NCBI GenBank assembly: GCA_910587275.1 | Contig: CAJUMD010000018.1 | Span: 1-39,969, forward strand | Origin: an uncultured Kineothrix sp. | Lineage (GTDB): Bacteria > Bacillota > Clostridia > Lachnospirales > Lachnospiraceae | Reading direction: 5' to 3' | Length of the DNA stretch: 39,969 nucleotides | In this document: piece after piece, positions 16,517 through 24,959 of the stretch | How positions within the stretch are numbered: position 1 is the stretch's first letter | How the letters are laid out: every line of letters begins with the position of its first letter | Notes under the pieces: model-generated | Databases searched by the model: none | What the model was told of the DNA's origin: nothing | What the model saw: only the letters and a program-made list of their open reading frames with translations | Translations under genes and position numbers: made by a program

Positions 16517-18262
16517 ATGCAGTATGAATTTTTGAAGCAATTCCCGAAACGGATGAAGCATGTGGGCGCATATGTGCTGCTCTTTGCAAACAGCAGCCAA
16601 AAGGGGATTTGGAAACAGTACGGTTTCCAAAAGCTGGACGAGCAGATGAACGTGATTTTTGCGGTGATGCTCTACCTGATGGAGCAGTCGTTAAAAGAGG
16701 AGAATTGTACCATTGACGATATCGGCGCGTATTTGGACAATCTGAATATGCGTTATTTTGAAAAGGGCATGGGGTACGGCGACTGTAAAATCCTTGGGGA
16801 TTTTATCGTGAACGTGGTTCTTTCCAATGAGGGAAAAGCCATGTATTTTGACGGTTTTGATTTTGAACAGAGGGCGTACCGGATTATGCATGTCAGCTAT
16901 GTGGCGAATAAAATCGTTTATGTGGATTCCGAGGTGCGCCGGACCTCTTATTACCTGACGGAAGACGGCTACAACCTCCTGCTGTCCACGCTGGAAATCG
17001 AAAATAACATGAAATTGACCATCCATGAGATGATTTTTAAGCTGCACCTGGAGAAACAAAGTTACGACAAGGCAGTGGACGATATCAAGAATGTGTTTAA
17101 CCTTCTGCGTATCCAGTTACAGAAGATGGAGGATGCCATGGGGCGGATACGCAGGAATGCGTTAAGCTATTCGGTGGCGGAGTATGAAACGGTGCTGGAA
17201 GAAAACCTGGATACCATCAGCGACACCAAGCAGAAATTCCAAAGTTACCGGGAACTGGTAAAAAGCAGGGCGAGGGAACTGGAAGAAATGGACGTGAACG
17301 TCCGCCGTTTGGATGAGCGGGAAGGGGAAAAGCTGAAAAACCTCAATATCATCGAAACGTATTTAAACCGCACCATCGACGAGCACCAGAAAATCTTAAA
17401 CAGCCATTTTGACTTAAAATCTCTGTATACAAGGGAACTGGAACAGCTTTCCCAAATGTCTTTTATCCGCAGGTTTTCCATGCGCAACGAATTATACGAA
17501 AAAATACTGGAACAGCCGGAGGGGCTTGGACGCATGGAAATATTCCTGCGCCCTTTATTCGGGAATACGCCGGATAAAATTTACAACCTGAAGAAATCCA
17601 CGGAACTGCAAAGACCGCTCCGCAGGAAAGGGGCGGAGGATAGCGGGGATGTGATGGAATTCGGGGACGATGCATGGATGGAGGAGGAAGAAAGCCGCCG
17701 TCAGGAAAAGCTGGCAAAGTATGAAAAAAGCCTGGGTTTCCTGCTGCGCAGTGCAGTTAAGGCGGCGGACAGCCGTAATCCGGGCGAAAGCGCAGACAGC
17801 AGTCCGGGGGAAACTGCCAAAACGGCGCCCGGCGGGATTGTAGGTGAAGTATCCCTGGAAGAAATCAGGGAAGGGTTCCGGGGCGGTCATGGGGGAACGG
17901 TGGAAATGGACGCGGGCGGCAGACTGTCGGAACGGGAACCGGAGGAGTATGGAGGATTGATTCCCAATGTGCAGATTTTCAAGGAAATCATGGTGGAATT
18001 GTTAAGGAACAGGGAAATCGACATTCCGAAGCTGCGGGAAGAACGGCGGGAATATATCAGCGAATTTTCCGGCGGTTTTCAATTAAATGAGATGCTTTTG
18101 GATTATGCGGAAACGGAGGCTCCCCGGTTGGAAAAAGTGGAAGTGTACCGGATTGAGGACGGTAAGGTCATTACGTTTGAACATGTGAAGGATGAGACGG
18201 GGGCGTACAGGAACATCTGCTGTTCCAATGTATTAATCCGCATAATGGAACGGGATACATGA
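16517..18262 (+). CDS. jetA: Wadjet kleisin-like subunit JetA (DUF5716-type)
   Basis: Subunit of about 581 residues of the Wadjet SMC complex, equivalent to the kleisin that bridges the two JetC heads. The N-terminal ~190 residues form a compact domain (FLKQFPKRMKHVGAYVLLF; TSYYLTEDGYNLLLSTLEI), then a long helical region (residues ~200-330) rich in Glu/Lys/Leu suits coiled coils. A low-complexity acidic/Gly linker lies around residues 415-475, and a C-terminal domain (IPNVQIFKEIMVELLRN; LDYAETEAPRLEKVEVYRIEDG) ends the protein. The frame opens at 16481, but GAGGAG seven bases before the ATG at 16517 sets the start. The type III assignment rests on recalled resemblance to DUF5716 and on the neighbours. 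Confidence 0.83.
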   Translation: MQYEFLKQFPKRMKHVGAYVLLFANSSQKGIWKQYGFQKLDEQMNVIFAVMLYLMEQSLKEENCTIDDIGAYLDNLNMRYFEKGMGYGDCKILGDFIVNVVLSNEGKAMYFDGFDFEQRAYRIMHVSYVANKIVYVDSEVRRTSYYLTEDGYNLLLSTLEIENNMKLTIHEMIFKLHLEKQSYDKAVDDIKNVFNLLRIQLQKMEDAMGRIRRNALSYSVAEYETVLEENLDTISDTKQKFQSYRELVKSRARELEEMDVNVRRLDEREGEKLKNLNIIETYLNRTIDEHQKILNSHFDLKSLYTRELEQLSQMSFIRRFSMRNELYEKILEQPEGLGRMEIFLRPLFGNTPDKIYNLKKSTELQRPLRRKGAEDSGDVMEFGDDAWMEEEESRRQEKLAKYEKSLGFLLRSAVKAADSRNPGESADSSPGETAKTAPGGIVGEVSLEEIREGFRGGHGGTVEMDAGGRLSEREPEEYGGLIPNVQIFKEIMVELLRNREIDIPKLREERREYISEFSGGFQLNEMLLDYAETEAPRLEKVEVYRIEDGKVITFEHVKDETGAYRNICCSNVLIRIMERDT

Positions 18263-18274
18263 GGTGACGGGCTT

Positions 18275-18988
18275 ATGGCATATGAAATGGAAGAAATCCG
18301 CATGGGACAGGAGATATTTTATTATCTGCTGGAATACCATGAACTGGGCGAAGAAGTACAGGAGAGACTGTACCGGGGATATGCGGAAAACGAGAGGATA
18401 CAGAATCTGGTGAAATCACAGGGGGAAGCGGCGCAGTGTGATATCGAGCGCTATGGAAATGTGGTTTACCTGATTCCGAAGGAGGACAATGCGTTCCTTG
18501 GTTTTTCCAAGGCGCAGCTTAAACAGGTGTTGTGCAAGTCGGGCGGGACGGATAAGGATTATTACCTGTCCCAGTTTGTCATCCTGACCCTTTTGGTGGA
18601 ATTTTATGACGGGCAGGGGGCGACCAGCAAGACGCGGGATTACATGCGGGTGGGGGAATTGCAAAATTGTATTTCCAACCGTCTGAAAGAAGGCAGTGAA
18701 CGGATGGACGAGGAGGAAGAAGAACGGGCGGGAATCGCCTTTTCCAATATGTCCGAGGCATACGAGGCATTGAAATCAGACGAGAAAGGGTCCCGCGCCA
18801 AGACCACCAAGGAAGGCTTTTTGTACCATATCCTGAATTTCCTGCAAAAGCAGGGACTGATTGAATATGTGGAAGAAGACGAGATGATAAAGACTACGAA
18901 GAAACTGGACAATTTCATGGACTGGAATCTGTTAAACCAAAATAATTTCCAAAGGGTGAGGCGGGTGCTGGAGGGAAAGAATGAGTAA
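18275..18988 (+). CDS. jetB: Wadjet KITE-like subunit JetB (DUF6063-type)
   Basis: Subunit of 237 residues that in Wadjet acts as the tandem winged-helix (KITE) partner of JetA and JetC. It has an N-terminal helical/wHTH region (FYYLLEYHELGEEVQERLY), a central helix-rich segment (DYYLSQFVILTLLVEFYDG) and a C-terminal winged-helix-like part (FLYHILNFLQKQGLIEYVEEDE) ending in KLDNFMDWNLLNQNNFQRV. It starts 12 bp after jetA and its last eight bases overlap the start of jetC, a sign of translational coupling and fixed subunit ratio. The function is assigned from gene order and the size and character of the protein. Confidence 0.82.
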   Translation: MAYEMEEIRMGQEIFYYLLEYHELGEEVQERLYRGYAENERIQNLVKSQGEAAQCDIERYGNVVYLIPKEDNAFLGFSKAQLKQVLCKSGGTDKDYYLSQFVILTLLVEFYDGQGATSKTRDYMRVGELQNCISNRLKEGSERMDEEEEERAGIAFSNMSEAYEALKSDEKGSRAKTTKEGFLYHILNFLQKQGLIEYVEEDEMIKTTKKLDNFMDWNLLNQNNFQRVRRVLEGKNE

Positions 18989-21900
18989 GATAAATGCCGT
19001 GCGTTTGATCAACCTGAATTATAATAACAATGCCATCCGTATCAGCGACGAGACGTTCCGGCTTAACGGGGAGAGCACCCTTTTTTCCCTGCGCAACGGG
19101 GGAGGAAAGTCGGTGCTGGTACAGATGATGATGGCGCCCTTTGTGCATAAACGGTACCAAAATGCCAAAGACCGTCCGTTTGCCGGTTATTTTACCACCA
19201 ATAAGCCGACGTTTATTTTAGTGGAATGGAAACTGGACCAGGGGGCGGGATATGTGCTGACGGGGATGATGGTGCGTAAGAACCAGGAAATCTCCGAAGA
19301 ATCCCAGGAAGAACTGGAAACCATAAATTTTATAGCGGAATACAAAAATCACTGTCCCCAGGACATTGACAGTCTTCCGGTGGTGGAGAAGACGAAAAAG
19401 GACGTTACCTTGAAAAGTTTCCATGCCTGCCGTCAGCTTTTTGAGACGTATAAACGGGAAAGGGAGATTCCGTTTTTTTATTATGACATGAACCAGGCGG
19501 CGCAGTCGAAGCAGTATTTTGACAAGCTGACGGAATACCAGATTCATTATAAGGAATGGGAAACCATTATTAAGAAAGTAAACGTAAAGGAATCCGGTTT
19601 GTCGGATTTATTTGCCGACTGTAAGGATGAGAAGGGGCTGGTGGAGAAATGGTTTCTGGAGGCGGTGGAGAACAAGCTGAATAAAGACCGGAACCGGATG
19701 AAGGAATTCCAGGACATCATGTGGAAATACACCTGCCAGTATAAGGACAACCAGTCCAAAATCGAAAGGCGGGATACCATCCGCGCATTCGGACAGGAGG
19801 CGGAGGGCATCCGGAAAAGTGCGGGGTATTATCAGGAGGTTATACATGGTTTGGCAAGGCAGGAGGATAAAATCGCGGACTTTATCCGCCGGCTGTACGA
19901 ATTGGAAGGGAAGGAAAAGAGCGGCGCGGAGAAAGTGCAGCGGCGGCTTTTGGATTTGGAGCGGCAGTTGGGATATCTGGAGTATGAAAAACTGTCGGGA
20001 GAATTTTATGCGGTTGCGGAGAAAGAGCGCTTTGCCGGCAGTAATTTGGAAATGCTGCGGATGGAGGAAGAAGAACTGGAGCGGGGACGGGAAGAAATCC
20101 TTCACAGGCTCCATGTGCTGGCATGTGCCAAACTGGGGGAAAATGCGGAGGAATGCGGGCGGGAACGGGATAAGGAACGGCAGCGCCTGCTGTTGTGCAG
20201 GGAGAAGAAGGAAAACCTGGAACCGGAGAGAAAACGGCTGGGCGCACAGCTGAAGAAGTATTATGAAGCAAAGGGTGCGGAGCAGGAAGCGGATAGAAAG
20301 GCATGTTTGGAATCGCTCCGGGAGATGGAACTGGAGAAGGAGAAACGACGGAAGAAATTGGAAGAACTGCGCCAAAACGAAAGCGGGCTGGCGGAACAGG
20401 CGGGGGGATTCCTCGCAAAGATAAAAGCCTATGACGATACGGAGGAGAAGTTCAACCGGGAGTACGGGGAGAACTGGAACAGGAATATCCTCGGCGAATA
20501 TGAAGCAGGGGCGCTGCAAATCCGGCAGGCGGAGTATGAAAAGGAGTTAGGCGGCTGCGAACATGAAAGGAGCGGGGCGAAGAAGGACGCGGAGCGGTAC
20601 CGGGAGCAGCATAGGGGAATGCAGCGGCTTTTGGAGGATAAGGCGGCGGAAAAAATTCGGCTGGAATCCGGTTGGAAAGAAATGGAACGCGTCCTGTCGG
20701 AATATGAGAGGGAGCTGGCGGAGCGGAAGGTTATTTTACAGTATTTCGGGCTGGGGCAGGAGGAACTGTTCCATACGGATAAGATACTGGCTGCCGCAGA
20801 GCGGAAATTGTCGGATGCCGATTTGGTGCGCAAGGGACTGGAAAAAGAAGCGGACGCGCTGGAAAAGGAATACCGGAGCATGTCGCAGGGAAAGGTGCTG
20901 GAGCTGTCGGAAGAATTCTGCGGAATGCTGGAGGAAGCCGGAATCCATTTCGTATACGGCATGGAATGGCTGCGCAAGAACCAGTTTCCGCCGGTACGTA
21001 ATAAAAAACTGGTGTCGGAGCATCCGTTCCTGCCGTATTCCCTGATTCTGTCAAGACAGGAACTGGAACGGCTGGCAGGGCTGCCGGAGCAGGTGTATAC
21101 CTCGTTTCCCGTTCCGATTATCATACGGGAGGAATTGGAAAAGAAGGAAGAAGCACAGGCGGGGGCGGTACAGTCTTTTTCCAACCTGAATTTCTATGTA
21201 TGGTTTAACGATAATCTTTTGGAAGAAGAAAAACTGCAGAAAATGCTGGAAGAACAGGAAGAACGCATCCGCAGGCTCCAAAAGAGCATAGAGCAAAAGA
21301 AGGAAGAATATGCCGGATATATCGGCATGCAGGCGAAAATAAAGGAACAGAAGGTCACACAGGGGGCTTACGGGGATACGAAAGAGGAAATCCGCAGGCT
21401 GGCGGAGTCCTTTGCCGCATTGGAGCAGGAGATTTTGGACAGGCGGGAAGAAATGGAATCCCTGGAAAAGCTGCAAATGCAGAAAGAACAGCAGATTGCG
21501 TGGCTGGAGCAGGAGGTGTCCCGCCAGGGCAGGCGGCTGGCGGATTTTGTTTCTCTGTGCCAAAGCTACGGGGAATACCGCGAGCATTGCCGTCTGCTGG
21601 AGAAAAACAGGAAGGTAAAGGAACGGCTTTTGAATCTGCAGAAGCTGGAAAGGGAGAAAACGGAGCGGCTGGAACAGGAACTGCTGACGGGGAAAAACTG
21701 TTTGGCGGCATTGGAACGCAGCCTGGAAGATTGTGCGCAAAAGCGGGCGAAGTACGGACAGTACGGATTGGAAGATGCGGAGGGTGAATACCTGCCGGAC
21801 GGCGTGGAAGGACTGCCTGCGGCAGACGGCGTGAAAAGCATGATGTCAAAAGAACAGGCAGAGGAAGCGGAAAACCGTTATGAAGTCATAACGGGCGGAA

Positions 21901-23441
21901 TCAGTGCGGAGCAGAAAGAACTGGAGGAGCGGGCGGAAGCGGCACAGAAACGGTATGACAGGGCGGAAGAAGAACGGAAGCTGCTTTTGGAAAAATACCG
22001 GCTGACGCAGGAGGAATGCGGCGGCGTGTGTTATGACAGAAAAGAGGAAACCCACCAGGAGGTTTTACTGGAGGACCGGGAAGGGAAAATCGGCAGGAAG
22101 AAAGAGCTGATTCATGGGGAGGAAATCCGGTGTGCGCTTTTGAAGCAGGAGAAGGAACGCAAGCTCGCCGAGATGAAGGAGCGGTGCGGGAAGGAGGAAC
22201 CGGTTGCCAAAGGGGATATCCGTACCATGGATTTCACCGAAGCCATCCGGCAGTTGGAATATGAAAAAGGGGAAGCGGACCGGGAAGAAAAGCGGATACA
22301 GAAGAAAATACAGGATTACGGAAGCAATTTGGCGGCGCTTGCGGAGTACGGGGAACTGGTATGCCGGGAGCCTGTGGAGTGGGACTGCGATTTTGCCGTA
22401 ATGGACGGCGCAGCGCTGACGAAACAGAAAGGCATTTTAATCAGGGATTACCATTCCTATATGGAACAGCGCAGGGAAGCGCGTTCCGGACTGGAACGGG
22501 TATTAAACCGGATGATACGCATGGAGCAGTTTGCGGAGGAATTTTACCAAAAACCGCTGGAATCCATGCTTCAGTTGACGGACGACGCGCAGCGCGTGTT
22601 AAAACAGTTGGAAACGACTACCGCGTCTTATGACAGCCTGATGGAAAAGCTGTTGGTGGATATTTCCTTTGTGGAAAAGGAAAAAGCGAAGATTATGGAG
22701 CTGATGGGGGATTATCTGCGGGATGTCCATGGGAATTTGGATAAGATTGACCGTAATTCCACGATTACCGTGCGGGAACGTCCGGTAAAAATGTTGAAAA
22801 TGGAGCTGCCGGACTGGGCGGAGAACGAAAACCTGTATGATTTGCGGCTGCAGGATTATATCGACGGTGTAACGGCGAAGGGGATTGCCCTGTTGGAGGA
22901 AAACAGGAATGTGCAGGAATATCTTGGCACGAAGATTACCACCAAGAGTCTTTACGATGCGGTAGTGGGAATCGGGAATGTGCAGATACGGCTGTATAAG
23001 ATTGAGGAACAGCGGGAGTATCCGATTGCCTGGGCGGATGTGGCGAGAAATTCGGGGGGCGAAGGATTTCTGTCCGCATTTGTGGTACTGTCCGCGCTGC
23101 TTTATTATATGCGTAAAGACGAATCGGACCTGTTTGCCGACCGGAACGAGGGGAAGGTGCTGCTGATGGACAACCCATTTGCACAGACTAACGCCTCCCA
23201 TTTGTTAAAGCCGTTAATGGATATGGCGAAGAAGTCCAATACGCAGTTGATTTGTCTGTCCGGGCTTGGCGGGGAGTCGATATACAACCGGTTCGACAAT
23301 ATTTACGTGCTGACGCTGATTGCGGCTAACCTGCGCAGCGGGATGCAGTATTTGAGAGCGGAACATATGCGCGGGTCGGGGGATGAGACGGTAATCGCTT
23401 CACGGATTGAGGTGGTGGGGCAGCAGGAGTTGGTGTTTTAG
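18981..23441 (+). CDS. jetC: Wadjet SMC-like ATPase JetC
   Basis: Large motor subunit of 1486 residues, the size and architecture of MukB/JetC-type SMC proteins. The N-terminal head has Walker A NGGGKS at residues 39-44. Long Glu/Lys/Arg/Leu-rich coiled coils run from about 290 to 640 and 745 to 1240, interrupted by a globular hinge-like part around 650-745 (EHPFLPYSLILSRQELERL). The C-terminal head has the ABC signature SGGEG at 1358-1362 and Walker B VLLMDNPFA near 1393-1401, followed by LICLSGL. The residue after the Walker B Asp (D1397) is Asn (N1398), where ABC ATPases usually have the catalytic Glu; whether this is general in this subfamily was not tested. The complex loads on circular plasmids, extrudes loops and lets JetD cut them. 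Confidence 0.92.
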   Translation: MSKINAVRLINLNYNNNAIRISDETFRLNGESTLFSLRNGGGKSVLVQMMMAPFVHKRYQNAKDRPFAGYFTTNKPTFILVEWKLDQGAGYVLTGMMVRKNQEISEESQEELETINFIAEYKNHCPQDIDSLPVVEKTKKDVTLKSFHACRQLFETYKREREIPFFYYDMNQAAQSKQYFDKLTEYQIHYKEWETIIKKVNVKESGLSDLFADCKDEKGLVEKWFLEAVENKLNKDRNRMKEFQDIMWKYTCQYKDNQSKIERRDTIRAFGQEAEGIRKSAGYYQEVIHGLARQEDKIADFIRRLYELEGKEKSGAEKVQRRLLDLERQLGYLEYEKLSGEFYAVAEKERFAGSNLEMLRMEEEELERGREEILHRLHVLACAKLGENAEECGRERDKERQRLLLCREKKENLEPERKRLGAQLKKYYEAKGAEQEADRKACLESLREMELEKEKRRKKLEELRQNESGLAEQAGGFLAKIKAYDDTEEKFNREYGENWNRNILGEYEAGALQIRQAEYEKELGGCEHERSGAKKDAERYREQHRGMQRLLEDKAAEKIRLESGWKEMERVLSEYERELAERKVILQYFGLGQEELFHTDKILAAAERKLSDADLVRKGLEKEADALEKEYRSMSQGKVLELSEEFCGMLEEAGIHFVYGMEWLRKNQFPPVRNKKLVSEHPFLPYSLILSRQELERLAGLPEQVYTSFPVPIIIREELEKKEEAQAGAVQSFSNLNFYVWFNDNLLEEEKLQKMLEEQEERIRRLQKSIEQKKEEYAGYIGMQAKIKEQKVTQGAYGDTKEEIRRLAESFAALEQEILDRREEMESLEKLQMQKEQQIAWLEQEVSRQGRRLADFVSLCQSYGEYREHCRLLEKNRKVKERLLNLQKLEREKTERLEQELLTGKNCLAALERSLEDCAQKRAKYGQYGLEDAEGEYLPDGVEGLPAADGVKSMMSKEQAEEAENRYEVITGGISAEQKELEERAEAAQKRYDRAEEERKLLLEKYRLTQEECGGVCYDRKEETHQEVLLEDREGKIGRKKELIHGEEIRCALLKQEKERKLAEMKERCGKEEPVAKGDIRTMDFTEAIRQLEYEKGEADREEKRIQKKIQDYGSNLAALAEYGELVCREPVEWDCDFAVMDGAALTKQKGILIRDYHSYMEQRREARSGLERVLNRMIRMEQFAEEFYQKPLESMLQLTDDAQRVLKQLETTTASYDSLMEKLLVDISFVEKEKAKIMELMGDYLRDVHGNLDKIDRNSTITVRERPVKMLKMELPDWAENENLYDLRLQDYIDGVTAKGIALLEENRNVQEYLGTKITTKSLYDAVVGIGNVQIRLYKIEEQREYPIAWADVARNSGGEGFLSAFVVLSALLYYMRKDESDLFADRNEGKVLLMDNPFAQTNASHLLKPLMDMAKKSNTQLICLSGLGGESIYNRFDNIYVLTLIAANLRSGMQYLRAEHMRGSGDETVIASRIEVVGQQELVF

Positions 23442-23493
23442 GCTTTGTTTTGAATATGAGCAATGGTGGAAGCTGAACGCAATATTTGCGGAT

Positions 23494-24513
23494 TTATGTT
23501 TCCGTCCGCATCCTGCCGCTGCCATTCGGTGTGGGTCCGGTGGAATCCCGGACGACCAGGGTGGCGCGTAAGAGGATGGAACCTATGGCAACATGGTTGA
23601 GCAGGCAGGAGAGGGCATAAAAACCGCATTTTCCCAAAGCAATCCGGTCCTGGCGGATGGTGGTCAGGGGCGGGGCGGTGTAGGTAGTCATGGGCAGGTC
23701 GTCGAAGCCGATGATGCTAAGATCTTCCGGGATACGGATGTTCCGGTCGTCACATTCGGTGATGGCGGAAATCGCCCGCACATCGTGGGAAAAGAGGATG
23801 GCGGTGACACCCTGCTCCAAAAGTTTCGGAATGTATTTCCTTGTGGATTCGGAAATGTAATAGCCGAGGCCAATGTAATTCTCATTCACTTCCAGACCGT
23901 ATTTGTACAGTGCATTGATATAGGCGTTGTATCTCGCCTTCAGGATATAGGAATCCAAAGGGCCGGAGATCAACCCTATTTTTTTGTGTCCCAGGTTCAT
24001 CAGGTGCCGGACGGCGAGTTCAAAGCCTTCCTGGCTGTCGCAGCCCACGGAAGCGATGTAGGGATTTTCCTTGATATAATTGTCGTAGAGAACGGTGGGG
24101 ATTTTTGTAATGCGAAACTCCTGCATCCACGGGTCCAACAGTGACAAACCGAGGATGTAGGATGCCTGGTACCCGTTTTGCATCATAAAAACGCCGTAAG
24201 GTGTCAGTTTTTGGAAATTTATGGTAATCGGAATAATGTCTACGGTCCAGCCGTCGGGCTCCGCCATCTGCTTAAAGCCCAGGACAATGTCATGACCGAA
24301 CTGGTTGGGCGTGCTGTATTCCATGTTTTCTACCAAAATACAGAGCTTTTTTTCTTTTTTCTGCAGGCGTTTGTTGACATAGCCCAGTTCCACTGCAGTT
24401 TCCAGGATTTTCTTGCGCATTTCCTCACTGATGTCGGTGGCGTTATTCAGTCCTTTGGAAACCGTACTTTTGGATATTCCTAATTTTGCGGCAATGTCAT
24501 TGATGGTAGCCAT
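23494..24513 (-). CDS. LacI family transcriptional regulator of the alpha-glucan cluster
   Basis: Repressor of 339 residues: an N-terminal LacI helix-turn-helix (TINDIAAKLGISKSTVSKGLN, residues 3-23), hinge region to about residue 55, and a periplasmic-binding-protein-like sugar-sensing core ending with GFDDLPMTTYTAPPLTTIRQDR, a standard LacI segment. AAGGAG lies eight bases before the ATG. It is divergent from the solute-binding protein at 24960 and convergent with jetC. It most likely represses the import operon in the absence of maltodextrin or a similar sugar; the candidate operators are in the 24595-24940 interval. The ligand is inferred from the neighbouring transporter and glycosidases. 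Confidence 0.9.
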   Translation of the reverse strand: MATINDIAAKLGISKSTVSKGLNNATDISEEMRKKILETAVELGYVNKRLQKKEKKLCILVENMEYSTPNQFGHDIVLGFKQMAEPDGWTVDIIPITINFQKLTPYGVFMMQNGYQASYILGLSLLDPWMQEFRITKIPTVLYDNYIKENPYIASVGCDSQEGFELAVRHLMNLGHKKIGLISGPLDSYILKARYNAYINALYKYGLEVNENYIGLGYYISESTRKYIPKLLEQGVTAILFSHDVRAISAITECDDRNIRIPEDLSIIGFDDLPMTTYTAPPLTTIRQDRIALGKCGFYALSCLLNHVAIGSILLRATLVVRDSTGPTPNGSGRMRTET

Positions 24514-24594
24514 GCTGTTATCTCCTTAAAAATTCTGCCGCCGGTTTCTTCCGGATAGGAATAGGACGGCGGACGGCTTCTTTTAAATTTTGTT

Positions 24595-24606
24595 AAACTT
24601 TACGAA
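24595..24606. promoter_or_regulatory. 12-bp direct repeat, copy A (AAACTTTACGAA)
   Basis: This 12-mer recurs identically at 24916-24927, the second copy being next to the binding-protein start. This copy lies about 80 bp upstream of the divergent LacI gene. The paired copies, one near each divergent gene, suit a dual-site repressor. Interpretation as operator is inference. Confidence 0.4.
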
Positions 24607-24754
24607 CCTCTTTTGGCAGATAAAACGATTATAACAAGATACGACATAAAAAACAAGGCTGGTATCTAAACTTTGCCGCCTGTCATTGGGGCATGCCGGA
24701 AATGGAAAACGGGAAAAATACCGTTTGGTCCGGTAATTTTCCAAAAGAATAAAA

Positions 24755-24779
24755 CGAAACTTATGAAAAATGAGTTTCG
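24755..24779. promoter_or_regulatory. CGAAACT inverted repeat, candidate LacI-family operator
   Basis: CGAAACTTAT (24755-24764) and ATGAGTTTCG (24770-24779) are inverted around five bases with one mismatch. The right arm continues into TTTCGAAA (24775-24782), a perfect palindrome, and TTTCGAA occurs again at 24799-24805. The region is gene-free and lies between the two divergent transcription units. Central CG dinucleotides inside AT-rich palindromes are typical of LacI-family operators, but which of the motifs is bound cannot be told. Confidence 0.45.
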
Positions 24780-24875
24780 AAAATTACGCTTTCATTTGTT
24801 TCGAATAAATATACAAAATACACAAAATCGACATAAAAAAACAAATTATAGAGTAATAATGCACAAAAACTACTC

Positions 24876-24904
24876 TTGACCTCGCGAACTTCCTATGATA
24901 AGGT
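24876..24904 (+). promoter_or_regulatory. Possible promoter and operator for the binding-protein operon
   Basis: TTGACC at 24876-24881 is a good -35 box. A TAAGGT at 24899-24904 has the correct 17-base spacing but is a poor -10; TATGAT at 24894-24899 is a better hexamer but sits only 12 bases away. The near-palindrome AACTTTTAGAAGTT at 24927-24940 and the 12-mer AAACTTTACGAA at 24916-24927 lie just downstream, where a repressor would block transcription. Confidence 0.35.
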
Positions 24905-24959
24905 AAATTTAATCAAAACTTTACGAAACTTTTAGAAGTTTAGAAGGAGGCATATCAAA

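Noticed and set aside
19608..21740. Several long antisense frames under jetC
   Set aside because: Minus-strand frames rich in Phe, Leu and Pro are the usual shadows of a highly Glu/Lys-rich coiled-coil gene on the plus strand.
24876..24899. TTGACC with TATGAT as a promoter
   Set aside because: The hexamers are only 12 bases apart, too close for a standard sigma-A promoter; the alternative with TAAGGT is reported at low confidence.
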